This document shows positions 44,983 to 54,010 of a stretch of DNA of 64,000 bases, in pieces. Within the stretch, counting starts at the first letter, position 1; every line of letters starts with the position of its first letter. Source of the DNA: a gamma proteobacterium symbiont of Stewartia floridana (GTDB taxonomy: Bacteria; Pseudomonadota; Gammaproteobacteria; Chromatiales; Chromatiaceae); contig NAUB01000027.1 in the NCBI GenBank assembly GCA_003676145.1, positions 1 through 64,000 on the forward strand, written 5' to 3'. The translations under genes were made by a program, and so were the position numbers. The notes under the pieces are model-generated. The model made no database searches and had not been told where the DNA came from. It saw nothing but the letters and a program-made list of their open reading frames with translations.

Positions 44983-44998
44983 CGGTATGACTTTTGCC
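44983..44998 (+). promoter_or_regulatory. Possible sigma-54 promoter of moaA-fdhD
   Basis: CGGTATGACTTTTGCC keeps GG (44984-44985) and GC (44996-44997) 12 bp apart and TT before GC; four other consensus positions differ. Predicted start near 45009, 27 nt before the moaA ATG. Weaker than the tupA site, but supported by the related upstream repeats. Confidence 0.4.
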
Positions 44999-45035
44999 TA
45001 TAGAGTACAAGCGCTTGTTGGAGAGACCCTAATCA

Positions 45036-46058
45036 ATGCCCGATACAAACAATAAACCGGCAGCTGAGACCCAGCGCCTGACCGACCGTTTCAATCGCCA
45101 GGTCACCTATCTGCGTATCTCGGTCACCGACCGGTGTGATCTGCGCTGCGTCTACTGCATGTCTGAAGATATGAAGTTCGTCCCCAGAACCCAGCTGCTG
45201 ACCCTGGAAGAGCTCTACCGGGTGGCCAAAAATTTTGTCGGGATGGGGGTCAACAAGATCCGCATTACCGGTGGCGAACCCTTGACCCGACGGGGCATCA
45301 TGCAGCTGTTTCAGGCACTTGGCAGGCTACCCGGCCTGAAAGACCTGACCCTGACCACCAACGGCACCCAGCTGACACGCTATGCCAAGGCCCTGAAGAC
45401 TGCCGGTGTTAGCCGCATCAACATCAGCCTGGATACCTTGCAGGCAGATCGTTTCCACGAAATGACCCGGGTTGGCGATATTCAACGCACCCTGAACGGT
45501 ATCGACGCCGCTCTGGAAGCCGGTTTCAAGCGGCTGAAGATCAATACAGTGATCCTCAAGGATCGCAACCACGATGAAGTGATCGATCTGGTCCGTTTCG
45601 CTGAAACCCGCGGTATGGACATCAGCTTCATCGAAGAGATGCCCCTTGGCGAGATCAATGATCACGATCGGCAACAGGTCTTCTATTCAAGCGACCAGGT
45701 TCTGCAGGATATCCAGCAACATTACGAAACGATTCCAACCACCGAAACCACCGGTGGACCGGCCCGCTACTATCGCCTCAACGGTTTGCAAAGCCGGGTG
45801 GGATTCATCTCCCCCCACAGCCACAACTTCTGTGAACACTGCAATCGGGTGCGCTTAACGGCAGAAGGCCGATTGCTGCTCTGTCTGGGCCAGGAGCACT
45901 CCATGGATCTGCGCCGTGTGGTACGCGGCAATCCGCTTGATGATGCCCCCTTGCGTCAAGCCATCATCGATGCCATGCAGATCAAACCGAAAGGACATGA
46001 GTTTGACCTCAGCAGCCAACCGGTGCTGTTCCGGCATATGAATGTTACCGGAGGATAA
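45036..46058 (+). CDS. moaA: GTP 3',8-cyclase
   Basis: Radical SAM enzyme for the first step of molybdopterin synthesis. 340 residues. The N-terminal cluster motif TDRCDLRCVYCMSEDM (CxxxCxxC), the GGEPLTRRGI SAM loop, the C-terminal cluster SHNFCEHCNRVRLTAEGRLLLCLG, and the terminal VTGG tail essential for GTP activation are all present. It opens a plus-strand operon with fdhD and a regulator gene. The partner enzyme MoaC is not in this window. Confidence 0.97.
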   Translation: MPDTNNKPAAETQRLTDRFNRQVTYLRISVTDRCDLRCVYCMSEDMKFVPRTQLLTLEELYRVAKNFVGMGVNKIRITGGEPLTRRGIMQLFQALGRLPGLKDLTLTTNGTQLTRYAKALKTAGVSRINISLDTLQADRFHEMTRVGDIQRTLNGIDAALEAGFKRLKINTVILKDRNHDEVIDLVRFAETRGMDISFIEEMPLGEINDHDRQQVFYSSDQVLQDIQQHYETIPTTETTGGPARYYRLNGLQSRVGFISPHSHNFCEHCNRVRLTAEGRLLLCLGQEHSMDLRRVVRGNPLDDAPLRQAIIDAMQIKPKGHEFDLSSQPVLFRHMNVTGG

Positions 46059-46068
46059 GGTGACCGCA

Positions 46069-46953
46069 ATGAACAAGGCCAATGAGTACACTCATCGCCC
46101 ACAGCTTACCGATGCCGGTCTGAGTGCCGCCCACCCCGCCACTGCGGTGGATGAATACGGTGAGATACGTCGTGGTCGGGTTGCGGCAGAACGGGCGCTG
46201 ACCGTCTATCTGGATAAACAGGAGATCGTGACTCTGATGACCCTGGGCACCCGCCCGGAGATGCTGGTATTGGGCTGGCTGCACAACCAGCGACTGATCA
46301 AGACAATTGATCAGGTCAAGGCCATCCAGGTGGATTGGGAGACTGAGTCGGCTGCGGTCACCACCTTTGAAGGCATTCCGGATCTGCAACAAAAAACCGC
46401 TCGTAAGACGGTCACCACCGGCTGTGGCCAGGGCACGGTTTTCGGTGATCTGATGGAGGATCTAGATAAAATCAAACTGCCACAATCAACCCATCTGCAA
46501 TCCGGCATCTATGCCTTACTGAAGAATCTCAGCAGCTACAATGAAGTCTACCAGCGTGCCGGGGCTGTGCATGGCTGCGCGCTCTGTCGGGGGGCCGAAA
46601 TCCTGCTGTTCATCGAGGATGTGGGACGACACAATGCGGTCGATGCCATCGCCGGCAACATGCTGCTTGATTCCATTCCCGGCAGGGACAAACTCTTCTA
46701 CACCACCGGCCGACTCACCTCGGAGATGGTGATCAAGGTCGCGCAGATGGGCATCCCCCTCCTGCTCTCCCGCTCAGGCGCCACCCAGATGGGCGTGGAA
46801 CTGGCCAAACGTATTGGCGTCACCCTGATCGCAAGGGCCAAGGGTAAACACTTTTTAATCTATAACGGGGCAGAGAATATTACTTTCGACGCCATACCGC
46901 CGGTGCGTTATCAGACCAACCAGAAGAAACCGGTGGAACACGCCAAGAGTTGA
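46069..46953 (+). CDS. fdhD: Formate dehydrogenase accessory sulfurtransferase
   Basis: 294 residues from MNKANEYTHRPQL; AAGG is 8 bases upstream, while the earlier ATG at 46042 overlaps moaA. FdhD passes sulfur from a desulfurase to the bis-MGD cofactor of FDH. Key features: the loop GAVHGCALCRGAEIL with the CxxC pair, FIEDVGRHNAVDAIAGNMLLD, and FYTTGRLTSEMVIKVAQMGIPLLLSRSGAT. It follows moaA by 10 bp and matches the fdhA gene nearby. Confidence 0.95.
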   Translation: MNKANEYTHRPQLTDAGLSAAHPATAVDEYGEIRRGRVAAERALTVYLDKQEIVTLMTLGTRPEMLVLGWLHNQRLIKTIDQVKAIQVDWETESAAVTTFEGIPDLQQKTARKTVTTGCGQGTVFGDLMEDLDKIKLPQSTHLQSGIYALLKNLSSYNEVYQRAGAVHGCALCRGAEILLFIEDVGRHNAVDAIAGNMLLDSIPGRDKLFYTTGRLTSEMVIKVAQMGIPLLLSRSGATQMGVELAKRIGVTLIARAKGKHFLIYNGAENITFDAIPPVRYQTNQKKPVEHAKS

Positions 46954-46969
46954 ACATAAAGGAGAGGAT

Positions 46970-47884
46970 ATGGCTGCAGTGATCTCGCAAGACCAGCATG
47001 TATTCATGAACGTCAAACAGGTTGCTGAATACCTGCACCTTAACGAGAAGAAGATCTACTCTCTGGTCAACGAGGAGCGTATTCCGGCAACCAAAATCAC
47101 CGGCAAGTGGCTGTTTCCCAGAGAGCTGGTGGATCGATGGATGCTCGATTCCGCCCATGGTGGCCTGATGACCAACCGATTGGTGATTGCCGGCAGTGAC
47201 GATCCCCTGCTCTATCGATTGATCATGAATTTTGCCCAGGAGACCGGTGCCCACGCCCTGATCAGCTACTCACCGACAGGTACCCGACTCGGCCTGGATC
47301 TGCTTCAGGCGAACCGCATCGATGCCTGTGGGATACACTGGGGGCCCAACCAGGAGAGCAACACCCGCCACCCGGCCCTGTTACGCCAATATCCCCAGTT
47401 CCGACAATGGGTGCTGATTCGTCTGTTTCGCCGGGAACAGGGTTTGATGGTCAATCGCACGCTGGGTGAACTCAGGCCGGACACCAAAACCCTGCTGGAG
47501 GGCAATCATCGCTGGGCAATGCGACAAAGCGGTGCCGGTGCACAACGCTTTCTGCTCGAAGTACTCAGCCAACACAATGTCAATATCGAACAGTTGAACT
47601 CGGTCTGCACCGCCCTGTCGGAGCGGGAGGCGGCGGCCAGTATCGCCATGAATCAGGCCGATGCGGCACCCGGTGCGCGTGCCGCCGCGCAGGAGTATGG
47701 CCTCGATTTCATACCCTTCGGTTGGGAGTCCTTCGATCTGGCCCTGCCGAGAAACATCTGGTTCCGTCGTTTGTTCCAGGATCTGATCAATCGCCTTCGC
47801 TCGGCCGACTGCCAGGCCATGGGGGAGCGTCTTGGGGGCTATGATCTGAGTGAAGCGGGAGAGCTGGTGTGGGGGGATGAGTAG
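46970..47884 (+). CDS. Excisionase-type HTH regulator with periplasmic-binding-protein-like domain
   Basis: 304 residues. The N-terminal MerR/excisionase-like DNA-binding domain reads FMNVKQVAEYLHLNEKKIYSLVNEERIPATKITGKWLFPRELVDRW. The rest is a type-2 substrate-binding-like domain (PBP-like, related to ModA-type folds) with LVIAGSDDPLLYRLIMNF and RQSGAGAQRFLLEVL. Such proteins accompany molybdate or tungstate genes and are thought to sense the oxyanion. It is 16 bp after fdhD, in the same operon. It may control moaA-fdhD, tup or fdh genes; no operator was assigned. Confidence 0.82.
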   Translation: MAAVISQDQHVFMNVKQVAEYLHLNEKKIYSLVNEERIPATKITGKWLFPRELVDRWMLDSAHGGLMTNRLVIAGSDDPLLYRLIMNFAQETGAHALISYSPTGTRLGLDLLQANRIDACGIHWGPNQESNTRHPALLRQYPQFRQWVLIRLFRREQGLMVNRTLGELRPDTKTLLEGNHRWAMRQSGAGAQRFLLEVLSQHNVNIEQLNSVCTALSEREAAASIAMNQADAAPGARAAAQEYGLDFIPFGWESFDLALPRNIWFRRLFQDLINRLRSADCQAMGERLGGYDLSEAGELVWGDE

Positions 47885-47919
47885 CCTGTCTCTTTCGAAA
47901 AGTCTTTAAGAATAAAAAA

Positions 47920-48120
47920 GTCCGCGAATGAACGCGAATAAACGCAAATGGTTTGTTGTTACTCTGGCAAATCTGCTCTGATACTCACACGTCGTGACCC
48001 CAATGAATTGGAGGGATATGAAGCGTTAATTTCTGTTCGCCCCAAACGGCACCAGAACTGCGCTCAATCACACACAAATCTCTCTTCACCATTTGCGTTT
48101 ATTCGCGTTCATTAGCGGAC
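47920..48120. repeat. Long inverted repeat element with 32-bp arms
   Basis: GTCCGCGAATGAACGCGAAT continuing AAACGCAAATGG (47920-47951) is complemented, with one mismatch in 32 bases, by the right arm starting CCATTTGCGTTTATTCGCG (48089-48120). The 137-bp centre has no frame of note. The arms are relatives of the 100-bp elements at 18.5, 44.6 and 59.0 kb. It fills much of the gap 47885-48282. Confidence 0.75.
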
Positions 48121-48282
48121 TATTTTCTCTTCTTGACTGATCAGAGATTACACTAGTATGCGTCCAATACCGACCAATGGTCTGATCTCCAGCTGGCCCA
48201 CGACTTCACCTGTAAAAAGAGTCAGTGGTATGATGGACTCATCCACTCATCGTTGCCGCTTTCTGAATCGACAGGCCATATT

Positions 48283-48714
48283 ATGAAAACAGGTTATCTG
48301 GTACTGGAAACCCACCCTGATCACGTCGGTATGATCAGAGCCAGGATCAGAGATGAGCTGCCAAACACCCAGGAGTCTGAAGCGGGTTCCGAGATCCGCT
48401 ACATCGCCCGTTTCGATGATATCGAAGCGGCTCTGATGCACTTGCATAACCAGCTTCACAACAGACTGGTCGATCTCGACAACCGACTCTACGAAACCGA
48501 AGTATCCCATGCCATCTCTGCTGTGGAATCGGATGATCTGAGTCATCAACAGGTGTGGATCGATCCCAGCATAGACACTGAGACGAGAGCCGCAATCGAT
48601 GCGGAAACAGCACAACTCAAACGTCGGCATGCCCTCTGGAACCGAACCTGGATGATCGTCGGCGGTTTTTTTGTGCTGTTGTTTTTTTTCCTCAATATAA
48701 TCAGTGGCGTCTAG
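48283..48714 (+). CDS. Tail-anchored protein of unknown function
   Basis: 143 residues from MKTGYLVLETHPDHVGMIRARI (ATG at 48283, AGG seven bases upstream). Cytoplasmic part of about 120 residues: an ISDELP-like ferredoxin-fold start (YLVLETHPDHVGMIRARIRDEL, IRYIARFDDIEAALMHLHNQLHNRL), then an acidic helix. One C-terminal membrane helix (TWMIVGGFFVLLFFFLNII) ends the protein. No family recognised. It lies alone between repeat elements. Confidence 0.7.
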   Translation: MKTGYLVLETHPDHVGMIRARIRDELPNTQESEAGSEIRYIARFDDIEAALMHLHNQLHNRLVDLDNRLYETEVSHAISAVESDDLSHQQVWIDPSIDTETRAAIDAETAQLKRRHALWNRTWMIVGGFFVLLFFFLNIISGV

Positions 48715-48758
48715 GGCCTGCTAACACACACGCATCAACCATGGACCGCTTCTGTGAT

Positions 48759-48804
48759 TGGCCGCGAATGGACGCCAATCACCGCAAAGGTTCGCGAATG
48801 ACAG
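48759..48804. repeat. Single arm of the intergenic repeat family
   Basis: TGGCCGCGAATGGACGCCAA continuing TCACCGCAAAGG and a second CGCGAATGACAG. It matches the left arms of the 100-bp elements, but no right arm is seen within 200 bp. Part of the 277-bp gap between the tail-anchored protein gene and moaB. Confidence 0.55.
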
Positions 48805-48991
48805 CTTATTAGCCCCTCTCCCTTGATGGGAGAGGGGAGCTAATCTCTCTACCTGTTTACACCCTGAAGATTGGTCACGCTTAAGCGTTATCTTGTCTCG
48901 GTTGATGTCACAAACCTCGACAGGTTAGAGAAAGCAACTGAAATTAACCCGCCAGGATCCTGTCGATCAAAATCAAATTGCCATGGAATAA

Positions 48992-49513
48992 CTATTTCTC
49001 CAATAATCTGGGCATCAGTTCCACCAGATTGCAGGGTTGTGTCCGGTAATCGAGTTGCGCGGCGATCAATTTACTCCAGCCATCCTTACAGGCGCCGGTT
49101 GAGCCCGGCAGACAGAAGACAAAGGTGCCATTGGCAACGCCGGCGATCGCCCGGGACTGCATGGTCGATGTGCCGATGATCTCATAGGAGAGTGAGCGAA
49201 ACATCTCACCAAAACCATTGATGATCTTATCCAGTAGCGGTTCAACCGCCTCGGGTGTCCCGTCCCTTCCTGTCAACCCCGTACCACCGGTGGTGATAAC
49301 CACCTGCACATCCGGATTGGCAATCCACTCGGAGACCACCGCTCTGATCTGATAGCGATCATCTTTCACGATGCGTTTATCGGCCAGCTTATGCCCAGCC
49401 TCTTCCAGCATGCTCTTGAGCTTGTGGCCGGATTTGTCATTCTCTTCCGTTCGTGTGTCCGAAACGGTCATTACACTGATATTCAAAGGGATAAACTGAC
49501 GTTCGTCACTCAT
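48992..49513 (-). CDS. moaB: Molybdenum cofactor biosynthesis protein B
   Basis: 173 residues of the MoaB/MogA fold, which binds molybdopterin and, in MogA-type proteins, adenylates it before metal insertion. Traits: ISVMTVSDTRTEENDKSGHKLKSMLEEAGH, VQVVITTGGTGLTGRDGTPEAVEPLLDKIINGFGEMFRSLSYEIIGTSTMQSRAIAGVANGTFVFCLPGSTGACKDGWSKLI. Minus strand, about 138 bp from the HD-domain gene. Confidence 0.95.
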   Translation of the reverse strand: MSDERQFIPLNISVMTVSDTRTEENDKSGHKLKSMLEEAGHKLADKRIVKDDRYQIRAVVSEWIANPDVQVVITTGGTGLTGRDGTPEAVEPLLDKIINGFGEMFRSLSYEIIGTSTMQSRAIAGVANGTFVFCLPGSTGACKDGWSKLIAAQLDYRTQPCNLVELMPRLLEK

Positions 49514-49651
49514 GTTGTAGACTCCGTGGATCTCATTCTATTCATCAGGAAAAGCAGTCGATAGCATGCCAGCTGTAAAGCACATTGCCTTGATCAAGAT
49601 CAGAACTCAAGCGTCGCTTACGCCTTATGCCCTGGCGGACTGGCAAACGCA

Positions 49652-50185
49652 TCAAGGTCGTTTGCTGTAGGCGTCATCGAACAGCAACTCGAGACCCTGA
49701 TGGGCGCCTCTCAAGCCATCGATAACGTCCTTGGCCCAATCGAAATAGGCCTGTCGTCGGGACAGGTCCCAGCCTTTCGGGGGACTGTGGGCGATATCCC
49801 TCAGATTGGCGATTTTGTCTGCCAGCTTTACCAGCTTGGCCTTTTCAGAGAGATTGGGGGCATGGTGTATCTGCATCGCTTTGCGCTCAAGCTTGGAAAG
49901 GGATTGGTCGTCAGATACCTCCATCACCAGGCTGGCGATCACCAATCCGAACTCGGCTTCAATCTCTTCAAAGGTCGTCTCCGTATCCTCAATCGTATCA
50001 TGCAGCAAGGCGGTTATCAGCGTCTCTGTATCATAGACCGCCCCTTCATTCACCAGAATATCCATCAAGGTGATGGGGTGGTTGACATAGGGGGTCTCCT
50101 GAACATCCTTACGTCGTTGATCCCGATGCTTTTGGGCGGAAAATGCCAACGCCTTGACGATCAATTGAAGTAGCTTGTTATTCAT
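49652..50185 (-). CDS. HD-domain (p)ppGpp hydrolase-like protein
   Basis: 177 residues, a small single-domain relative of the RelA/SpoT hydrolase domain (MESH1 type). Motifs: AFSAQKHRDQRRKDVQETPYVNHPITL (first His and Arg), LITALLHDTIEDTETTFEEI (HD pair) and KAKLVKLADKIANLRDI (last Asp). All metal-binding residues expected for Mn-dependent hydrolysis appear present. Small alarmone hydrolases remove ppGpp; NADPH phosphatase activity is also known in the group. It is 100 bp downstream of the sensor kinase gene. Confidence 0.85.
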   Translation of the reverse strand: MNNKLLQLIVKALAFSAQKHRDQRRKDVQETPYVNHPITLMDILVNEGAVYDTETLITALLHDTIEDTETTFEEIEAEFGLVIASLVMEVSDDQSLSKLERKAMQIHHAPNLSEKAKLVKLADKIANLRDIAHSPPKGWDLSRRQAYFDWAKDVIDGLRGAHQGLELLFDDAYSKRP

Positions 50186-50287
50186 AGTCAGTTATAGGTT
50201 TTATTTGTAATGTGTTTCTTGATGAGCATTCAAGCATCCTGGATTATCCGCTTCGGCCTAACTTTCGGCCGGATCAGTCAACAGGTC

Positions 50288-52357
50288 CTAATTATTATAA
50301 TGCTCGAACAAGCTCTTCTCATCATCAACCATATCGGCCTCCCGATAGAGCCAGATGGTAAACACGGAGCCCTTACCCAACTCAGAGCTGACGCCGATCT
50401 CACCACCATATTTTTTGATCAGGCTGTAACTGACCGAAAGCCCAAGACCGGTACCCTCACCGGTCGGCTTACCGCTGTTGAATGGATTGAAGATGGAACC
50501 CAGTCTTTGCGGTGCAATCCCACTGCCATTGTCGATCACTTCGATCACCACGCCTTTGTTCTCCCAGTCGGCACTGCGCAGGCTGATCTCCCCATCCTGC
50601 TGATGCAGTGCATGGACCGCATTCACCACCAGATTGACCAACACCTGCTGTAGCTCCTGGGAGTTGATCTTCACCTGTCTGGTCGCCTTAAGATCCAGAT
50701 TGATTTCAAAATCGCTCTTGCTGCGCAGATGGCGAACCAGAACCAAAGTGTGCTCAATCACACTGTTGACATCGGTATAGACGGCCTCACCGCTCATCTG
50801 ATCGGTGCGGGCGTACTGCAGCAGACTGTTGATAATATCCTTGATGCGGAAGATCTGCTCGATCACCAGATCGATCTCCTCTTTTACCGGTTCCGCATCC
50901 TTGCCCAGCTCGGCTACCAACAGATCCAGATTACCCAGCATTACCGCGGTCGGATTGTTGATCTCATGCGCGACCCCCGCTGTCAGCTCCCCGAGTGCAG
51001 CCAGCTTCTCCGCATTGATCAGCTGAGCCCTGGTCTCCTTGAGGGTTTGAATCATGCTCAGCAATCGCTCATTCTTCAACTTCAATTCCGTTGTTCGCTC
51101 CTCCACCTTCTCCTCCAACTGATCCGTCCACTCCAGCATCTGACGGTTACGCTGCTGCAGAAGATCCAACAACAGATCAAACTCTTTCGCCAGAACACCG
51201 ATCTCATCGGTGGATGAGACCTGACCAATACGCCTGGTATAACCTTCACGGGTGGCACGAACCACGCTCATCATCATTTCCAGAGGCTTGAATATCGACT
51301 TAGCCCCCCTGATGGAGAGTAGCGAGGATAAAAACATCAACGCCAGAAAAAGCAGGATCAGCACCACCAACGCCTGCCAGAGCGCATTACGCGACGGCGC
51401 CTCAAGAAAACCGGCATACAGCATGCCGACCCGTTCGCCATTCACATCGATAATCGGTTGGTAAGCGGAGATATACCAGTCATTCACCACAAACGCCCGA
51501 TCGATCCATTTTTTGCCATGTTCCAACACCTGGGTTCGCACCTCATCAGAAACCCGGGTACCCAGTGCCCTTTCATTCACGGCGCGTGGCACATTGGTGG
51601 TGATTCGCACATCATCGAGAAACACCGTCACAGTACCGATGCTGCCCTCAGGCAGACTGCCTGGACCATAGACAAGATCCCTGATGGTATCGACGAACTT
51701 GAAGTTACCATTCAGCAATACCCCGCCATCGAGTATCGCCACCACCACCCCCCTCGAGTTCTTCACCGGATAGAGGGCCCTGATCATCATCCCCCGCTCT
51801 TCCACCTGCTGATCCGTCGGCCTGGCTCTGGGGGTTTCGAGCAGTGGCAGTGCAACCTTGTCTGCCAATCCTCGGGATTGGGTTTCAAGCGCTTCAGCGG
51901 AGAAGATCTCAATCTCCACTTTCGGTGTTCCCTGCAGGGCGATCAATAGCGAGGGAGAGGGATGGGCTCGCTGAGGCAGTTCGGCGTCGGTGGTAAAGGT
52001 GATTCTGCCATCCAAACCGAGCAGATGCAGATAGGAGAAATCGTTCTGTTGCCGGATCTTCTCCAGCTGTTGATGGATCACTCCACCACTTTTCGACTCC
52101 AGTGCGGTATTGAAGGTATAGGACTCAGCCAGGCGGGCCAGGGTATTCAGATAATCCTGCTGCAGACGGTGAAAGTTGTCCTCAGCCACGGAGAGATCCG
52201 TATTGACCTTGATAAACAGCTGATCATAACTGAACTGGGAGCCCCAATAGATGGCCAGCCCAAGCGCAATCGGCATGATCAGAAGAATCGGAAACAGTAC
52301 CAGCACCAGCATTTTATAACGCAAGGTGCTCTGGATGGTACGGATCAGTTTCAACAC
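50288..52357 (-). CDS. Cache-domain sensor histidine kinase
   Basis: 689 residues from the GTG at 52357, four bases past the response-regulator stop; the longer frame to 52450 lies inside that gene. TM1 about residues 16-38, a long periplasmic double-Cache-like domain (about 40-300) ending VVNDWYISAYQPIIDVNGERVGMLYAGF, TM2, HAMP, a coiled-coil (EEKVEERTTELKLKNERLLS), HisKA with the His in GVAHEINNPTAVMLGNL, and an ATPase domain with IDNGSGI and GEGTGLGLSVSYSLI. Partner of the NtrC-type regulator. The ligand may be formate, molybdate/tungstate or another small anion; unknown. Confidence 0.9.
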   Translation of the reverse strand: MLKLIRTIQSTLRYKMLVLVLFPILLIMPIALGLAIYWGSQFSYDQLFIKVNTDLSVAEDNFHRLQQDYLNTLARLAESYTFNTALESKSGGVIHQQLEKIRQQNDFSYLHLLGLDGRITFTTDAELPQRAHPSPSLLIALQGTPKVEIEIFSAEALETQSRGLADKVALPLLETPRARPTDQQVEERGMMIRALYPVKNSRGVVVAILDGGVLLNGNFKFVDTIRDLVYGPGSLPEGSIGTVTVFLDDVRITTNVPRAVNERALGTRVSDEVRTQVLEHGKKWIDRAFVVNDWYISAYQPIIDVNGERVGMLYAGFLEAPSRNALWQALVVLILLFLALMFLSSLLSIRGAKSIFKPLEMMMSVVRATREGYTRRIGQVSSTDEIGVLAKEFDLLLDLLQQRNRQMLEWTDQLEEKVEERTTELKLKNERLLSMIQTLKETRAQLINAEKLAALGELTAGVAHEINNPTAVMLGNLDLLVAELGKDAEPVKEEIDLVIEQIFRIKDIINSLLQYARTDQMSGEAVYTDVNSVIEHTLVLVRHLRSKSDFEINLDLKATRQVKINSQELQQVLVNLVVNAVHALHQQDGEISLRSADWENKGVVIEVIDNGSGIAPQRLGSIFNPFNSGKPTGEGTGLGLSVSYSLIKKYGGEIGVSSELGKGSVFTIWLYREADMVDDEKSLFEHYNN

Positions 52358-52361
52358 GGAC

Positions 52362-53774
52362 TCAGGTGATTCCCCAGGCCTGTGCTTTACGTTCAAGTGT
52401 CTTGCGCGAAATTCCCAACACCCGGGCGGCAGCCGATTTATTACCCCCATGAAGGTCGAGCACCTTCAGGATATGCCTTTTCTCTACGGCCTCGAGCTGC
52501 AACGAAGCTTCCGATTGCTCAGGAACCGTCTCACCATCCTGCTGTTCAGTCGCGGTGATGCAAAGACTCGGCGAGCGATTCAACAGCAGACAGCGCTCAA
52601 TCACATTTTTCAATTCCCGCACGTTTCCAGGCCAGTCGTAGTGCATCAGCAACTCGATCTCGTTCTCCCCCAATACCGGGACATCGATCCCCAGGTCGGA
52701 AGCCAGCGTATGCATGAAGTGGTTGGCCAGCAGCGGTATATCCTCACTTCGCTCCCTTAAGGCTGGCATACGCAGTGTCAGCACATTGAGTCGATAGTAG
52801 AGATCTTCACGGAACTCCCCTTTTTGTACCTCATTACCCAGATCCCGGTTGGTAGCAGCAATAATCCTTACGTCGACAGGGACTTCCCGATTGGAGCCGA
52901 CAGGACGGATGGTGCGCTCTTCAAGGGAGCGCAACAGGTGAGCCTGCATCGAGAGGGGCATCTCACCAATCTCATCAAGGAACAGGGTGCCTCCATTGGC
53001 GTAGGTAAACAGTCCATCCCGGGAGAGATGAGCGCCGGTAAAGGCGCCTTTTACATGACCGAACAACTCACTCTCCAACAACTCGGCACTCATAGCGCCA
53101 CAGTTGACCGGTACAAAACTGCCAGAGCGGTTGCTTAAGTCGTGTATCGCCCGGGCAGCCAGCTCTTTACCGGTGCCCGATTCACCTTCGATCAGTACCG
53201 TGGAGGGCATCGGAGCCACCCGTTTGACCACTTCACACAAGGCATGCATCTGCTGGCACTCACCAACGATGCCGGAGCTGTCATAGATCTGATCGACCTG
53301 GCGTCGCAACACAAAGTTCTCACGCTGCATCTTCTGTCGATCCAGATAGCGTTCTACGGATGCCACCATCTGCTCCATACGGAACGGTTTCATGATGAAA
53401 TCCTCGGCACCGGCCCTAAGCGCAGAGATGGCCGTCTCCAGGTCTGCATGGGCGGTCATGAAGATCACCCCTGTGGTCCCGCCCTGCTCACGCAACTCCC
53501 TTACCCACTCAACGCCACCCCGGTGGCCTGGCAGGCGAATGTCCGTGATGATCAGATCAAAATGGCAGTGTTTACGCAGCTCTTCGGCTGTAGCGACATC
53601 CTTGGCGGTTTCCACCAGCCCGAAATGGCGTCTCAACCCTTTCTGTAAAAAGCTGAGGATACCCGGTTCATCGTCCACGATGAGCACCGAGGTCATTCGG
53701 CTGGTTGTACCTTCCTTGTGGTAAACGCTTGTGGACTCATCCCGAACCACAAGCTCTTCAGTTTTAATGTTCAT
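52362..53774 (-). CDS. Sigma-54-dependent NtrC-family response regulator
   Basis: 470 residues from the ATG at 53774 (an ATG at 53696 starting MTSVLIVDDE is also possible). Receiver with phospho-acceptor Asp in FDLIITDIRLPGHRGG and switch Lys in IMKPFR; AAA+ domain with Walker A GESGTGKE, the sigma-54 contact loop GAFTGAH, Walker B TLFLDEIGEMP and the R-finger region; C-terminal Fis-type helix-turn-helix (GNKSAAARVLGISRKTLERKAQAWGI). Adjacent to its kinase and divergent from tupABC, whose promoter is of sigma-54 type. It probably activates tup and related genes. Confidence 0.94.
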   Translation of the reverse strand: MNIKTEELVVRDESTSVYHKEGTTSRMTSVLIVDDEPGILSFLQKGLRRHFGLVETAKDVATAEELRKHCHFDLIITDIRLPGHRGGVEWVRELREQGGTTGVIFMTAHADLETAISALRAGAEDFIMKPFRMEQMVASVERYLDRQKMQRENFVLRRQVDQIYDSSGIVGECQQMHALCEVVKRVAPMPSTVLIEGESGTGKELAARAIHDLSNRSGSFVPVNCGAMSAELLESELFGHVKGAFTGAHLSRDGLFTYANGGTLFLDEIGEMPLSMQAHLLRSLEERTIRPVGSNREVPVDVRIIAATNRDLGNEVQKGEFREDLYYRLNVLTLRMPALRERSEDIPLLANHFMHTLASDLGIDVPVLGENEIELLMHYDWPGNVRELKNVIERCLLLNRSPSLCITATEQQDGETVPEQSEASLQLEAVEKRHILKVLDLHGGNKSAAARVLGISRKTLERKAQAWGIT

Positions 53775-53814
53775 TGAGTACTGTTCTATCAAGGCAATCC
53801 ACCGACGGCTGAGT

Positions 53815-53863
53815 GAGACAAAATGTCCAATAAAAAGTGTGTCAATCTGGGACCATTTGTCTC
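53815..53863. promoter_or_regulatory. Inverted pair of 15-bp palindromic sites, candidate enhancer
   Basis: GAGACAAAATGTCCA (53815-53829) and, on the other strand, GAGACAAATGGTCCC (53849-53863): near-identical inverted repeats in opposite orientation, centres 34 bp apart. They lie between the regulator gene and the sigma-54 promoter of tupA, about 150-200 bp upstream of the latter. These are the expected features of NtrC-type binding sites. Confidence 0.7.
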
Positions 53864-53943
53864 AATTTTGGACTCCCTTGAACAGCACAGGGAGAAACCG
53901 ACAGCTAAAGAATGCAGAAATTGTGCTTATAATCCTGCCATTA

Positions 53944-53984
53944 TCTACATAGTAGACAATACAGGTCCATTTGCTATTGCAAAT
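53944..53984. promoter_or_regulatory. Two further palindromes ahead of the tupA promoter
   Basis: TCTAC-ATA-GTAGA (53944-53956) and ATTTGC-TATT-GCAAAT (53969-53984) are perfect inverted repeats in AT-rich DNA between the enhancer-like sites and the -24/-12 element. They could be sites for the oxyanion-sensing regulator or for a DNA-bending factor such as IHF. Not assigned. Confidence 0.4.
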
Positions 53985-54010
53985 ACCATGACAACTTTCC
54001 TATATAAGAG

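Noticed and set aside
44946-45035. Molybdenum cofactor riboswitch before moaA
   Set aside because: The predicted leader is only about 27 nt if the sigma-54 promoter is right, and no moco-type multistem fold was evident.
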